The position numbers and the translations under genes are program-made. A DNA stretch of 41,969 bases from Dioszegia crocea (lineage: Eukaryota > Basidiomycota > Tremellomycetes > Tremellales > Bulleribasidiaceae). The notes under the pieces are model-generated. The model ran no database searches. It was given only the letters and a program-made list of their open reading frames with translations, and was not told where the DNA came from. The stretch is taken from contig BCKK01000003.1 in the NCBI GenBank assembly GCA_001600615.1, positions 1,367,207 through 1,409,175 of the forward strand, written 5' to 3'. Shown here in pieces: positions 1-10,025 of this stretch. Every line of letters starts with the position of its first letter. The first letter of the stretch is position 1.

Positions 1-122
1 CGTGTGGCTACTATATTTAATAATAGTAGAGGTCACCCTACTATTACTATTTTAGCTACTATAATAGACAGACGCATATTAATGGTAAACGTTACTAGGA
101 TGTCCTTTCGTTTCCGATACAT
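1..122. other. AT-rich left-edge sequence with small inverted repeats
   Basis: The first 80 or so bases are far richer in A and T than the rest of the window and consist of CTACTAT / ATAGTAG words arranged as imperfect hairpins (about 7-28 and 39-67). They lie just beyond the stop codon of the lyase gene. They could be the 3' end of that transcript, the edge of a degenerate transposon, or a low-complexity contig end. I see no gene in them. Confidence 0.4.
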
Positions 123-2832
123 CTATCGCCCTGTCAAGATCACCTCCCGGAAGACACTACTTCCCGCATAGCCACCTTTGGGCAGAGCCAAATCAAACCT
201 GATGCCGCTCCCAGTCCGCGCACACCCGTCGTCCCAGTTGGCAGAGCACCTGACCTCTCCGCCACCCGAAATTTCCAGTTCGAATGACAGGCGCGAGAGC
301 GACTGACTAGGGTCTGATGCAGTGATCACGACCACCCGCTCCCCGTTGCTGTTGATCTTGGTAGCAAAGAGGTATATCGCCGGCTGTTGGGATGTGAGGG
401 TTACAGTGCCGGTAGAGGCCCAGCCGATTATTGATTGGGAGATGGTTATGCTGGAGGATGACCCCGGGAAGAATGCCACGCTAAGCCGTTCTAGACCAGC
501 AACGGCTAGCGTACCGTTCTGGGAGAGTGTGGTAGTGGATGGACTGGCCGCTTCCGCTGCTAGTCTTTCGGGTGTGGTGGAGGGGAAGAACGCATAGGCA
601 GATGTGGCGCCGGAGGAGGTGTCGAGGGTGGTATACGCTGAGAAGATGGGGACGGTTGTGTTACCTCGGGTAGATGTGGAGATTGCCGACCAGTTTCCCG
701 TCCGATTTCCCTCGGATAGGGTAAGTGCGAATGGTTGCCCGTAGGATAGATAACCGTTCCCGCCGTAGATAAGAGTCGTGCCGTTGATCTTGGTTGTACC
801 GGTAAGGGGAGTTTGGAGGCCATCGATCGAGGCGATGTTGCCCACTGACGCCCTGTTGTCCAGGACCGAAACGACGGGTCGACCTGGAACACCCGTGACT
901 GAAGTGTTGACTGTAAGGGCTGAGGTCATCACGACGACTGAATCGTCAAGGAAGAACCACGCCTTTCGGAAAGACAGGCTCGCATCGATGGGATCAACAT
1001 AATCCATGACCGATGTGCCGACCCATCCGTCGCTGACCACACCGACGTATGTTGTCTTCCCGGCCCGGCCAACATTGGAGGAATTGAGAGCTGGGTGGCC
1101 GAGGATGACAGTTGTTCCTGGGATCAGGCCCCAGTCCCAACCAGCCTGAATATCGAGATATTCTCGGCCGGTGACATAGGAGAACAGAGTGCCCTGGCCC
1201 AGATGGACGCCGAGGGGGTTGGCGGTATTGGTGTACTCGGTGGTGAAAGAGCGGTTAGACAGGAGTTTGTTACCGAGCATAAAGTTGTCTCGGCGGTGTA
1301 CCTAATTCCTTATTAGCTTCACCCTCGGCTTGACTGTGACTTGTCACTCACCATGTAATCACCAGCATGGAAAGCCTTGTTTCCCCGCAACTTCTCCGTG
1401 CCGTTTGACTGAAGTCTACGGACTGTGTCGGAGATGTCGTTCACGCCTTCGAAGTCTGCCGTAGCTGTGGCAAGCTTCGACACATTGAAGTTGATATCCG
1501 CGTTGGCTTGTAGATCGGAGACTGGAAAGGCGATGAATCGTCCAACCGCATTCTGCAATATTAGCATTATCCTTTCCTCTTGATCCTTGTAGAACTTACG
1601 AGATCCCACTTCTCCTGCTTAGTCTGTTGGTCGACATATATCATCCACTCGCCACCTCGAACGTCGGTCGCGAACGCCTCGCGAACCGAGCTGTTGGCCG
1701 CGAAAGAGGTGCCGATGGCTTCGCCTTCGAGCTGGATGAATGCGTTCAACTGAGAAAGTCAGCTATGATATGAATGCATCACACACGCTGTTGGAGTACT
1801 TACCAGGTCTTTTCCATAGTTCCCACTGTACAGTATACCATCATGCTGCAAGAAAGAGCCATCACGATGAATGCCGTCTTCCTTTGGCTTATCCGAGAAC
1901 TTGGATCCTCAGTATTACATATGATCCGAGGACTTACTGTAACAACTGCCATCGCCCTGTCCAAGGCGTCCGACAATACCGTCGCGTTGTTCGTATACAG
2001 CGCCATTGACACAGAATTCTGCATGACGTTTATGGTCTACGAGGTCAGCCGCTAAATGTGATGTGGAGATCCCGGACTTACATTTGCTCCGGTCAGATAG
2101 CCAACTCCAGGGACAAACTGGTCTCGCCTCGCATAGGCCCTGTTGGGAATCCGCAGACAGCCATCCGCCTGGCTCTGGGACAGACCAGATTCGGCAATGA
2201 GAAGACACGCGGTCGAGGCGAGCTGAGGGATAAGGATCACTTGACCGAACCAATTTGTATTCCATAGTCCTGGTGTACCGCATGGACAAGTACCATTACT
2301 GAGTCGTGAGCCCGGGATCTCCGCCTGATATGGTCGAGATGAAAAGAATCACTTACTCTTTGCCTCCGCTGCCGACACAGTCCTCAGACGAGTAGTCATT
2401 ACTAAACCACCAGTCCATGCCTTTCTTCGTTGCAGCCAGGATGAGAGCGGAGTTGGTATAGTTTCCCGGAGATGATGGATTGAGGCCAGACCAAGCAGAA
2501 GCAAGGGTGATGATTCTGACCCAGTGCTGCTGGATTGGCCAATTGGCTCTTTCTGGCAAGCGTGTGAGCGTGGTCATCCACATTCTTTTGGAGAGAGACT
2601 TACGAGCATCACACCCTGTTGCGTAGTTCACATCAGACCATGTCCCATCAGCCTTCTGGTTGCTGAGCCAAGCAGGCAGACTGGCCAAGTTGGCACTCGT
2701 CGGGAAGGCGGCAAGATCGGCTCGACGACGCTGGGTGATGAGGTTTAGTTCGGACTGGCCTTGAGCGTTGATTGCGGTCGCTAATGATAGGGCATGAAGG
2801 ATGAGGGACCACATGTTGCTGACAGTACGCAT
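123..2832 (-). CDS. Polysaccharide lyase family 8 (chondroitin AC / hyaluronate / xanthan lyase-like), secreted
   Basis: Eight exons: 2832-2604, 2552-2357, 2298-2082, 2036-1938, 1899-1804, 1749-1600, 1552-1352 and 1301-123, giving 788 residues, the usual size of PL8 enzymes. The N-terminus is a signal peptide ending near AINAQ, so the enzyme should be secreted. PL8 enzymes cleave uronic-acid-containing polysaccharides by beta-elimination using Asn, His, Tyr and Arg. Matching positions are N214 in TGAN, H266 and Y275 in the block QHDGILYSGNYGKD, and R310 in VRGG. The block DYM-VHRRDNFMLGNK spans the last splice junction, is typical of the family, and confirms that junction. The 38-nt intron 1900-1937 is the least certain; it keeps the frame and uses an AAG acceptor. 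The substrate cannot be told from sequence. BUD23 lies upstream on the other strand. Confidence 0.9.
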
Positions 2833-3250
2833 CAGGTCGAAGGCGAAGGCGAAGGCACGCTCTCTCTTATGCTCGAGACGTCGGGTAGTCGAGATATCCG
2901 TTCACGCAAGCGGGCGGGCCGGTCAGCCGGCAGCCTCGATTAGCGCTCTTCGGCAGGGATGAGATGATCAGCTGCTCATGCCACAATAGGAGACGGAACA
3001 TATGCCAGGATACGCTCTCCTCATCCTACCAAGATGTACGCTACATCCGGGTGTCGCATGGTCCACCTGCTGTTGGGCGGGCCGAGGCCGGCCGAATGGT
3101 GGAGGTAACTAGTTTCCGCCGGAAGCGACAGCCACGTGACCACATCGGTCCTCAAAGATTTTCACCAAATGATCATAGGTACGCCCTTCAACAGCTCTAC
3201 CAGGACAGCAGCGGTCATACACCGACAGCAAACACGCAGGATCGCCAGAT
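2833..3250. promoter_or_regulatory. Divergent promoter region between the PL8 lyase and BUD23
   Basis: A gene-free stretch of about 420 bp serves the start of both genes. It contains a palindromic E-box CACGTG at 3133-3138 on the BUD23 side and a GC-rich GGCCGGCC palindrome near 3090. No clear TATA box is seen. The division between the two promoters is inferred. Confidence 0.5.
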
Positions 3251-4430
3251 ATGTCGCGCCCTGAAGAGATTGCCCCGCCAGAAGTGGTACATTTGCTTCT
3301 CATTCGAGCGGTAACGGGAGAGTTCCCAGCTGATCTGAGCAGTTCTATGGAGATGTCGAGGCTACAAAGTATACGCAAAAGTGTGTATCTCCTACACTTG
3401 GCGAGACCTATCAACGGGTCGACCGGAATGGAACCCTACTGACTACGATCAGTACGCGTATAAAGTCGATTCAGGCGCAAATGACTGCTCGAGCGCTCGA
3501 ATTGCTGGCTTTACCCGATGAGGAGGTTGCGTTCCTGCTGGATATAGGCTGTGGGAGTGGATTGAGCGGAGAAATGCTGGATGAGGAGGGACATATCTGG
3601 GTGGGCTGTGACATTGCGCCAAGCATGCTGGGTGAGTCTATGCCGCCCAGAGAGCAGGAAATCTGCGGAGAGCGACATGAGCGTCTGACTGACTCGGACA
3701 GAGGTAGCGCTGGAACGTGAAGTCGAGGGTGATTTGTTCTTGCATGACATAGGTCAGGGTTTCGGCTTCAGACCAGGAACATTTGACGGCGCCATCAGGT
3801 AATACACAATCCTTGACTGGTATCTCACAAGACGCACCAAGCTGACTGTTTCAGCATCTCAGTCATTCAGTGGCTACTCAACGCCGACGCAACTTCCCAC
3901 TCTCCCACTCAACGTTTATTCCGCTTCTTCACCACCCTTCACGCTGCCCTCCGCAATCCCTCTCGCGCCGTATTCCAATTCTACCCTTCCTCGGATGATC
4001 AAGTCCACATGATCACCTCAGCGGCGCAACGAGCTGGATTCGGAGGAGGTCTCGTCGTCGACTATCCAAATTCGCGAAAGGCGAGGAAAATGTATCTGGT
4101 GCTCATGGTGGGATCACAGGAAATACCGAAGGGGTTAGATGGGGAAGAGGCGACTGTTGCAGGCAAGAATGGGGTTGGGGCCGAGAAGAAGAGAGAGGAA
4201 GTGCGGAATGAGCGGAGAAGAAGAAAGGACGAAGGGAAGTCTAGGAAGGGCAAGAAGGATATTACGGGCAAGGATTGGGTCATGAAGAAGAAGGAGCTGT
4301 ATAGGGTCAGGGGCAAAGAAGGGTAAGCTTTTATAGGCCTCGACTCTGCCGTACTTGTGGACATTGCTGATCCTCTAGCGTGCCTCGAGATTCAAAATAT
4401 ACTGCTCGGAAGCGGAGAGTTCAGTTCTAG
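3251..4430 (+). CDS. BUD23: 18S rRNA (guanine-N7)-methyltransferase Bud23
   Basis: Six exons: 3251-3286, 3343-3380, 3453-3631, 3702-3798, 3855-4322 and 4379-4430, giving 289 residues, close to the roughly 275-280 of the family. It starts [14 protein letters not shown], the diagnostic Bud23 N-terminus. The SAM-binding motif [13 protein letters not shown] is in exon 3, followed by GCDIAPSML. The C-terminus is lysine/arginine-rich, contains [12 protein letters not shown], and ends in [11 protein letters not shown], the Bud23-type nuclear tail. Bud23 with Trm112 methylates one guanine of 18S rRNA during 40S subunit assembly in the nucleus. The last intron (4323-4378) is needed to reach the conserved tail; reading through it would stop after GKEG. 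Confidence 0.96.
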
Positions 4431-5235
4431 ATGCTGTATCATTGTGTGGATTGTATGTACATGGACCTATAGGCAGATATCTGAAGCAAAAGTCGATGCA
4501 TACTAACCGCTAATCCGCTGGTGGCGGGAGTGGCGGGCATGTCTTACACAGCTTGTCGGGTGGCAAACGTTCGGATATTTGCGGCGTTAACGGTCATTTT
4601 GATGGGCAGCATTTCGGAATCAAATGACTTTGGCTGGGTTCGGGTGGCGATTAGTGGCGGTTGAGTTGACAGGGGTAGGCACTGTTTATCCGCTCGCTGA
4701 CAACACGAGACAGATGGGGACCTTGTAAGACATGGACGAGACCGGGAACGGAGGCCAGAATCGGTCAGTGTCGCTAGATGGATGACAGACACCTGCGGTA
4801 ATCAACAAGCCTACATCGAGAAACATGCTGCAAAACAAAATGTATAGCCATATACGCACACCTCCTTCCCCTCCAACGCCTACGTATGGGTCCGCACATG
4901 ACATCTCGTTGTCGAATGAGCCGATGCCAGCTGCAAGTAACGGAATGGAATGGAGGAGTATTCGATACTTCAAGGGGAAGACGAGACGGGGTGTTTTTAA
5001 ATTGTTGAGTCATCGATTATTGACAGGTGATGGATGCAATTGAGGATGGATGGGGGGTACAGTTGACATATTCGCCTTGTGACCGCATGCTGGAATGAAT
5101 TAGATTGGGTGAATTGATTCGAAATTGGATATAGTCGTTGGTGATTTGGGTCGTATCATGTCGGTTCGTATTGCACAGGTTCTTTCAGGTCCGATGGAAT
5201 GGGATGCTTGCATCTTCTCCGCTGTTTTGGCTCCT
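4431..5235. other. Convergent intergenic region, 805 bp
   Basis: This lies between the 3' ends of BUD23 and the Tra2-like gene and must hold both 3' UTRs. I see no convincing gene. The only notable item is the 20-nt word at 4572-4591 containing TTGCGGCGTTA, which resembles two words at 9161-9181 and 9232-9252. Confidence 0.4.
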
Positions 5236-6521
5236 TTAGTACCGAAGCTGCTCTTGCGCGGCTGACGTTGAACGCGGGGGCGGTGAGCGGCGGCTGTACC
5301 CGTCATACTCCCTCGGTCGGTGATATGGGGATGGCGAGCGGCGTCTGCGGGAAGGACTAGGCGAGTCAGCTTCCCTATTTCATGCGCAACAATGGACCGC
5401 TCCAAACTGACCTTGGTGATCGCCGTCGGTCGCGGTCATACTCGTCCCGTCGGCTCCTACCGCCATATGGATCTTCCATACCACGGCGAGGAGGATAGTC
5501 GTCCCTGTTTGATCAGCACAGCATTGAATATTTGAGACACCAGACTCACCTTGGCCTTGCATACCTATCATCATAGTCCCGACGATAGTCATCCCGCCTA
5601 TCTCGTTCCCAGTCATCAATCCTTCTCCGATCATCTATCGGACGTCGATCATCTATGGGTCGACGGTGATCCAGTCTGTCTACCAAGTCCCGCGGAGCTT
5701 GGGGTTCGGGTCTACCGTCGTCCTCTACATTCATCAGCTGTACTATTCCGCAGTAAAGGTGGGAGACTTACGAAGTGGTCTTCTGGTGCCCATGTATTCT
5801 CCCGGTGTGGGATTGTGGGGTTTCTGCGTCGCGGAGAAATCGACCCGAATTTGCCGGCCGTGAAGCGAGAACCCGTTCAGCTTCTCCACCGCGCGCTTGG
5901 CATCGTCCGTCTGGCGCATAGTGATGAAGCCAAAGCCGCGAGATCGATCGGTCTGGAGGGTCAGCCTGGTCCTTGATGCCTGATTTGCGAGGTGATTGTT
6001 GACGATTGAGGTAGCTTTAAATGCCATGACTTGATTGAAGTAAACATCGGACTTGCCCTTTGATCGTACACAATGACCACCTTCTCTACAGCGCCATATC
6101 GCCCAAACTCATCCTCCAAATCACTCTCTTTCGTCCTTATACTCAACCCAAAGACGCCCAGAACAGGGTTGGCATCCGCCTTGATGAGGGGGCGAACCTC
6201 TGCAGCAGGGCGGGGCTGCGCTGCAGAGATTGATGCCCGAGCTTGGGACGGGGCAGCAGACCGGCTATTGTCGGCATCATAGTCACGGTCGACGTAGCGG
6301 ACAAAGCGGGATTGAGATGAGCGGCCGTAGTGGATCGGTTCGCATGCGGGCAGACGACGGGGTGTGGCGGGATCATCGTAAGCCGGACGAGATTCCATAT
6401 CGTAGTCACCGTCGTCATTGTGTTCGCCAGCATCGTCGTCATTGCAGAGTTCCGGATCGTAGTCGGGAGCGTCGCGAGAGTCACGAGGTGAGCGTGGGTA
6501 GTCAATGTCGTCGTAGGTCAT
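5236..6521 (-). CDS. Tra2-like SR splicing regulator, single RRM
   Basis: Five exons: 6521-6057, 5952-5772, 5724-5550, 5504-5412 and 5356-5236, giving 344 residues. Residues 1-117 are acidic and rich in Asp, Tyr and Ser. One RRM follows from about 118, with RNP2 LGVFGL (121-126) and RNP1 RGFGFITM. The RRM is followed at once by [12 protein letters not shown], the HTPTPGxYMG linker signature of transformer-2 proteins. The C-terminus is rich in Arg, Asp and Ser, with RRSPSP-type dipeptides as in SR proteins. Tra2 proteins bind purine-rich exonic enhancers in the nucleus and promote exon inclusion. The first intron (5953-6056, 104 nt) begins with GCAAGT, a GC-AG intron. Using it restores [13 protein letters not shown] across the junction, while reading on gives a non-conserved sequence. 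Confidence 0.92.
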
Positions 6522-6610
6522 GATGATACAGCAAAAGACCAGAGGGATGGAATGATTGATTTATTCAATTGAAGAGATGGCGAGATGGGCATGCAGCGCA
6601 TTGATAGAGT

Positions 6611-6618
6611 ATTTTATA
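6611..6618 (-). promoter_or_regulatory. TATA-like box of the Tra2-like gene
   Basis: The minus strand reads TATAAAAT about 90 nt before the chosen ATG at 6521. This supports independent transcription from the upstream gene and supports that start. Confidence 0.5.
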
Positions 6619-6809
6619 GCGGTGCGGGAGTTAGTAGGAAGAAGGGAGCGATAGTCAGCCTGGCTCCTTATATTTTGACAAAGGTCGTATCCCCTAATCA
6701 CCCCTGTCGTCTGACTCCCTCTCTGATGCCAAGCTCCTTTGTCCAAGATTGCCTCCCCCTATACTCCATATTTGACCCCTCATTTCCCTCACACAAAGAC
6801 AAAGATAAC

Positions 6810-7384
6810 TCACGTTTCGCTAGAGCTGCTTTGTTGAGCTTCAGGGGTGGCTTCCGCTTTCCCCGCACCAGCCGAATTCCCTCCATTTGACGCTGATGCC
6901 TGTGGCGGCTTGTAGGCCTCAAAAGGAGGTAAAGATGCTGATGGTCTGTATACGCCATCGACCATTGAAGACGTGGCGCCCAGTCCTGGCAATGTTGAGG
7001 GAGGCACACCATAGATGACTGCTTTTGCTGGAGGGGCGGCGGGTTTGATCTTTGGAGATTTTGGAGCCCATGTATCCCGAGCGATTGGGACATTTGCTGA
7101 TGAGAAACTCTTGAAATGTCAGTCTATTCGCTGTACGGCCGGGTGTATCGGCTCACCATCTCTCGGTGTGACTCCCTGGGTGCGTATCTGAAGGGTGAAT
7201 GAATGTGATCAAGAATTAGGGCTCGGTCGAGGTTGAGTCATTCAACGAAATCATCCTCCTTGCCGCTCGGAACCAAATCAACAGCGTTACATGTCACAGT
7301 CACGCTGAGTCCTTGCCTTGCCTTGCTCGTCGAGGTCAGAGGGATTGGTAATATGCCTGTGAAAGGTTCAAGGACGATGCACAT
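6810..7384 (-). CDS. Small protein of unknown function (model uncertain)
   Basis: The best supported part is the exon ending at 6810. It encodes a proline/alanine-rich stretch running from NVPIARDTWAPKSPK through KAVIYGVPPSTLPGLG to SSSSET and a stop. A small exon at about 7160-7190 (IRTQGVTPRD) joins it through an intron with GTGAGC donor and CAG acceptor. A possible first exon starts with ATG at 7384 (MCIVLEPFTGILP), but its junction would need a weak GTTGAA donor. The whole would be about 150 residues. I do not recognise the family. The 3' end could instead splice at the GTGAGT overlapping the stop codon, which would change only the last residues. Confidence 0.4.
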
Positions 7385-7958
7385 CTGTCAGCTACCAACC
7401 CATTCGACAGAACCCAGCACACACCCCAGAGCTCCAAGCAGATTCCGCGCATCGCTCCAGCTGCTCGGCGCTCGACGCGTCTCAGACCGAGTCACCGTCA
7501 GCAACCAGCCAGCCGTCACCGTGACAACCCTGGAAAATCCAAACATCTATTTACGCGTCTCGACTTCTTCGCCTCGTTTCAGACTAGCGATGACGACAAT
7601 ATTACCATGACTGCGGGCAGTGCAGTGGAACACAAGCAAAGGCACGCTCCGAATCTAGATGACCGGGCTTGACTGGAATTACAGGGTCCCGGGTCCAGAT
7701 CCAGGGAGCTAAGGAGAAAAAAGTTGTGTTCAGACCAACGGGCACCGCAATATCTGAGCGCGCTAGGTGGAGGTATATAAGGCTATACATCGCTTGGATA
7801 TCCCTCTTACCTCTCAAACATCTCCTTTGATACGCACCCCCTCATTCAGCACAGCCAAAACTTCCGTCAACGACATACCAAGTCACCAACGCTCTTTACA
7901 GCCAACGCTCATCTTTGTCTCCCCTACAACTACACCTAAAGAAAAACAATTAAACAAG
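7385..7958. promoter_or_regulatory. Promoter region of the serine-rich surface protein
   Basis: About 570 bp without a convincing gene. A TATATAA box lies at 7774-7780, about 180 nt before the ATG. It is followed by a pyrimidine-rich stretch and an A-rich leader just before the ATG (AAACAAG-ATG), a good context for start. A strong TATA box suggests high or inducible expression. Confidence 0.6.
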
Positions 7959-8867
7959 ATGCGATCCGCCGTTTTCTTCGCTGCTCTTATCGCCTCGGTT
8001 GCTGCGCAACTGAGGATCGACACCCCAACTGCGTTGATTGTCTGCCAGCCTGCTAAGATCTCGTGGAGCGGTGGAACTGGTGAGTCTTCAGCCTCGACTG
8101 CTTTGTTGTATGTAGCTGGACTTTGCTGACATTCCTAAGCTCCATACTTCCCCGCTGTCATTCCCGGTGGCCAAGCTTCTGCCGCTGCCCTGTAAGCTTG
8201 CCATCCGCCCTCACGCCTGCTCACCGTGCTGACTCCATCAGAAAATCGTTCCCCCAGACTAGCGACACCACCCTCACCTGGACTGTCGACATCGCTGCCG
8301 GAACCGAAGTCACTATGAGGATCACCGACTCTCAAGGTATTATCAACTACGCCGAGAAGGTCACCATCCGTACGTTCTCTCATCCTCTTGACCCTCTTGT
8401 CCTTGCCTTTAGCTAACTTGTCAGAGGCCGGCTCTAGCACTGCCTGCATCAACGCCGCCGTCAGCGTTCCTGCTGGCTCAGCTTCGCAAGCCGTCGCAGG
8501 TTCTTCGACAGCGTCAGCCAGCGGTGCCCGTGCTTCCGTGTCATCCGCATCCGGCGCTGCCGCCTCCGCCGTCTCCTCCGTCTCCGCCTCGGTCAGCGGC
8601 GCGGTCTCGAGCATCCGATCAACCGCGTCCTCCGTCTCCGGCAGCGTTGCTTCCACCTCGTAAGTTCTCTGCCTTTTTATCACTCGGTTGTCATTGCTCG
8701 GGGTATACACTGACACATTCAGTGGCTCCGCATCAGCGTCCGTCTCACGAGCCTCTGGCGCCGCCACCTCCTCATCGGCTGCCGCATACCTCAGCGCCTC
8801 GCCCAAGGCTGTCGGTGGTCTTCTAGGCCTCGTCGCTGCTGCCTTCGGTGTCGTCGCCATGGTCTAG
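7959..8867 (+). CDS. Secreted Ser/Ala-rich, probably GPI-anchored cell-surface protein (Kre9/Knh1-like N-domain)
   Basis: Five exons: 7959-8079, 8140-8191, 8242-8369, 8425-8659 and 8723-8867, giving 226 residues. A signal peptide (MRSAVFFAALIASVAAQ) is followed by a compact beta-rich domain with LRIDTPTALIVCQPAKISWSG and TWTVDIAAGTEVTMRITDSQG, like the Ig-like N-domain of the Kre9/KNH and Ser-Thr-rich GPI protein families. Then come about 90 residues almost entirely Ser, Ala, Val and Gly, a likely O-glycosylated stalk, and a hydrophobic tail (GLLGLVAAAFGVVAMV) expected of a GPI signal. The role is probably cell-wall structure. The long open frame on the opposite strand runs through the introns and reflects the codon bias of the Ser/Ala stretch. 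Confidence 0.85.
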
Positions 8868-9114
8868 ACAGCGGACGACTCTTAGACGATATCCACGATT
8901 CCCATCATGTCGGACACGGCTCGTAACGTATAGATGTCATTCAATCCTTATTGCAAACTGTGTATCGTGTTTCCTCACATTGTTCCTCATGCATGGACTT
9001 TACAATAGCTCGTATCGGAGTGGAGTCAGCGGCAAGCCGACCAAGACGTACGCGACCTTGTGTCTGGGATAATGTCCGCCGCAAGGCATTGCTGACCTGG
9101 ATGATGATTGATTG

Positions 9115-9140
9115 ATTTGCATCACCCATTTGCATCACCC
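9115..9140. repeat. 13-bp perfect tandem duplication
   Basis: The word ATTTGCATCACCC occurs twice back to back with no mismatch. It may be a small slippage duplication in the intergenic region. Confidence 0.85.
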
Positions 9141-9160
9141 AACTTCTGCCAGAAATGTTC

Positions 9161-9252
9161 CGGAGAATTGCGGCGTTATAGCGTAACTCGCCAAATCGAG
9201 CGTGGAAAGATCAAAACCGTAGTTGCATGTACGGAGATTTACGGCGTTATAG
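9161..9252. repeat. Imperfect 21-bp direct repeat pair
   Basis: The copies at 9161-9181 and 9232-9252 are 71 bp apart and differ at three positions; both end in CGGCGTTATAG. A third relative lies at 4572-4591. No terminal inverted repeats or target-site duplications are clear, so I cannot call a transposon. Confidence 0.55.
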
Positions 9253-10025
9253 AAACGTGAAATGTTTGACCCCTCCTCCGAGGTCCCACTTTCAAGCTGG
9301 TATGGACGTTTACATGTGCATACATGCATCTTACGAGCCTGACGCATGACGATTGTCAAGAGGACGCTTCAACATGTCTCATCAATCAGGCACCTGTCGT
9401 CAAGCAGAAGTCCGCGAGGAACGGGTGGTTGCCAAGCTCGCAATATCTGAAACACGGTCGTCGACAACCCTCACTCGGACCTTTGTTTCATCTCCAGTCC
9501 GTACCCGTCCGTCCGCAGACGACCCCAACTCGCCGCAGCTATCTTCCTCGACAGTGACATGATGTCAGCTAGAGGCTCATGCGGCGCCGATGGATGTCAA
9601 CACTAGCGCACAACAAGAGGTCGGGTCAAAGTGGGCGGCGCTCTTTCGAAACAGCTGCGAAGGGGTATTCTGGAATAGGGTTCAGCTGGGGATGTAGGCA
9701 GAAGTCAAAACTCAGGCCCAGGAACCGAGGCCTGTGCGGCAGAAAGGAGGGGTCGAGCATTTGTCGATAGGTGACAGTGGTGCCTTTCCTGTAGTCAAAT
9801 CAGAACGTTTCAACACCCGCCATGTTGCGCCAAAGGGATCTTCTCTCCGGTTTCACTCTGTAACCGTTAGCCCGGCATCGATATCAACAACGGTCTCCCC
9901 GACATTCATTCCGACCAAATTTGTTCTCTTTCATTCATCAGTCGCCCATCACCCTCCGGCAGGGACCGAGCACAAGCCACAACTTTTGGATCTTGCAATT
10001 CTCGTCAAAAGTATCAACATCTGCG

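Larger units (their letters stand above)
8868..10025. other. Intergenic region with short direct repeats
   Basis: About 1.16 kb holding the 3' UTR of the surface protein and the promoter of the next gene. Two structures stand out: a perfect 13-bp tandem repeat (9115-9127 and 9128-9140, ATTTGCATCACCC), and an imperfect 21-bp direct repeat (9161-9181 and 9232-9252) sharing CGGCGTTATAG. No coding sequence could be supported. Confidence 0.4.

Noticed and set aside
4431..5235. Possible small genes between BUD23 and the Tra2-like gene
   Set aside because: Several short frames exist on both strands but none has a recognisable motif, splice support or a start context better than chance.
8135..8860. 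241-codon open frame on the minus strand over the surface-protein gene
   Set aside because: It runs straight through the introns of a well-supported plus-strand gene and its composition (Ala, Glu, Asp) is simply the reverse complement of Ser/Ala codons.
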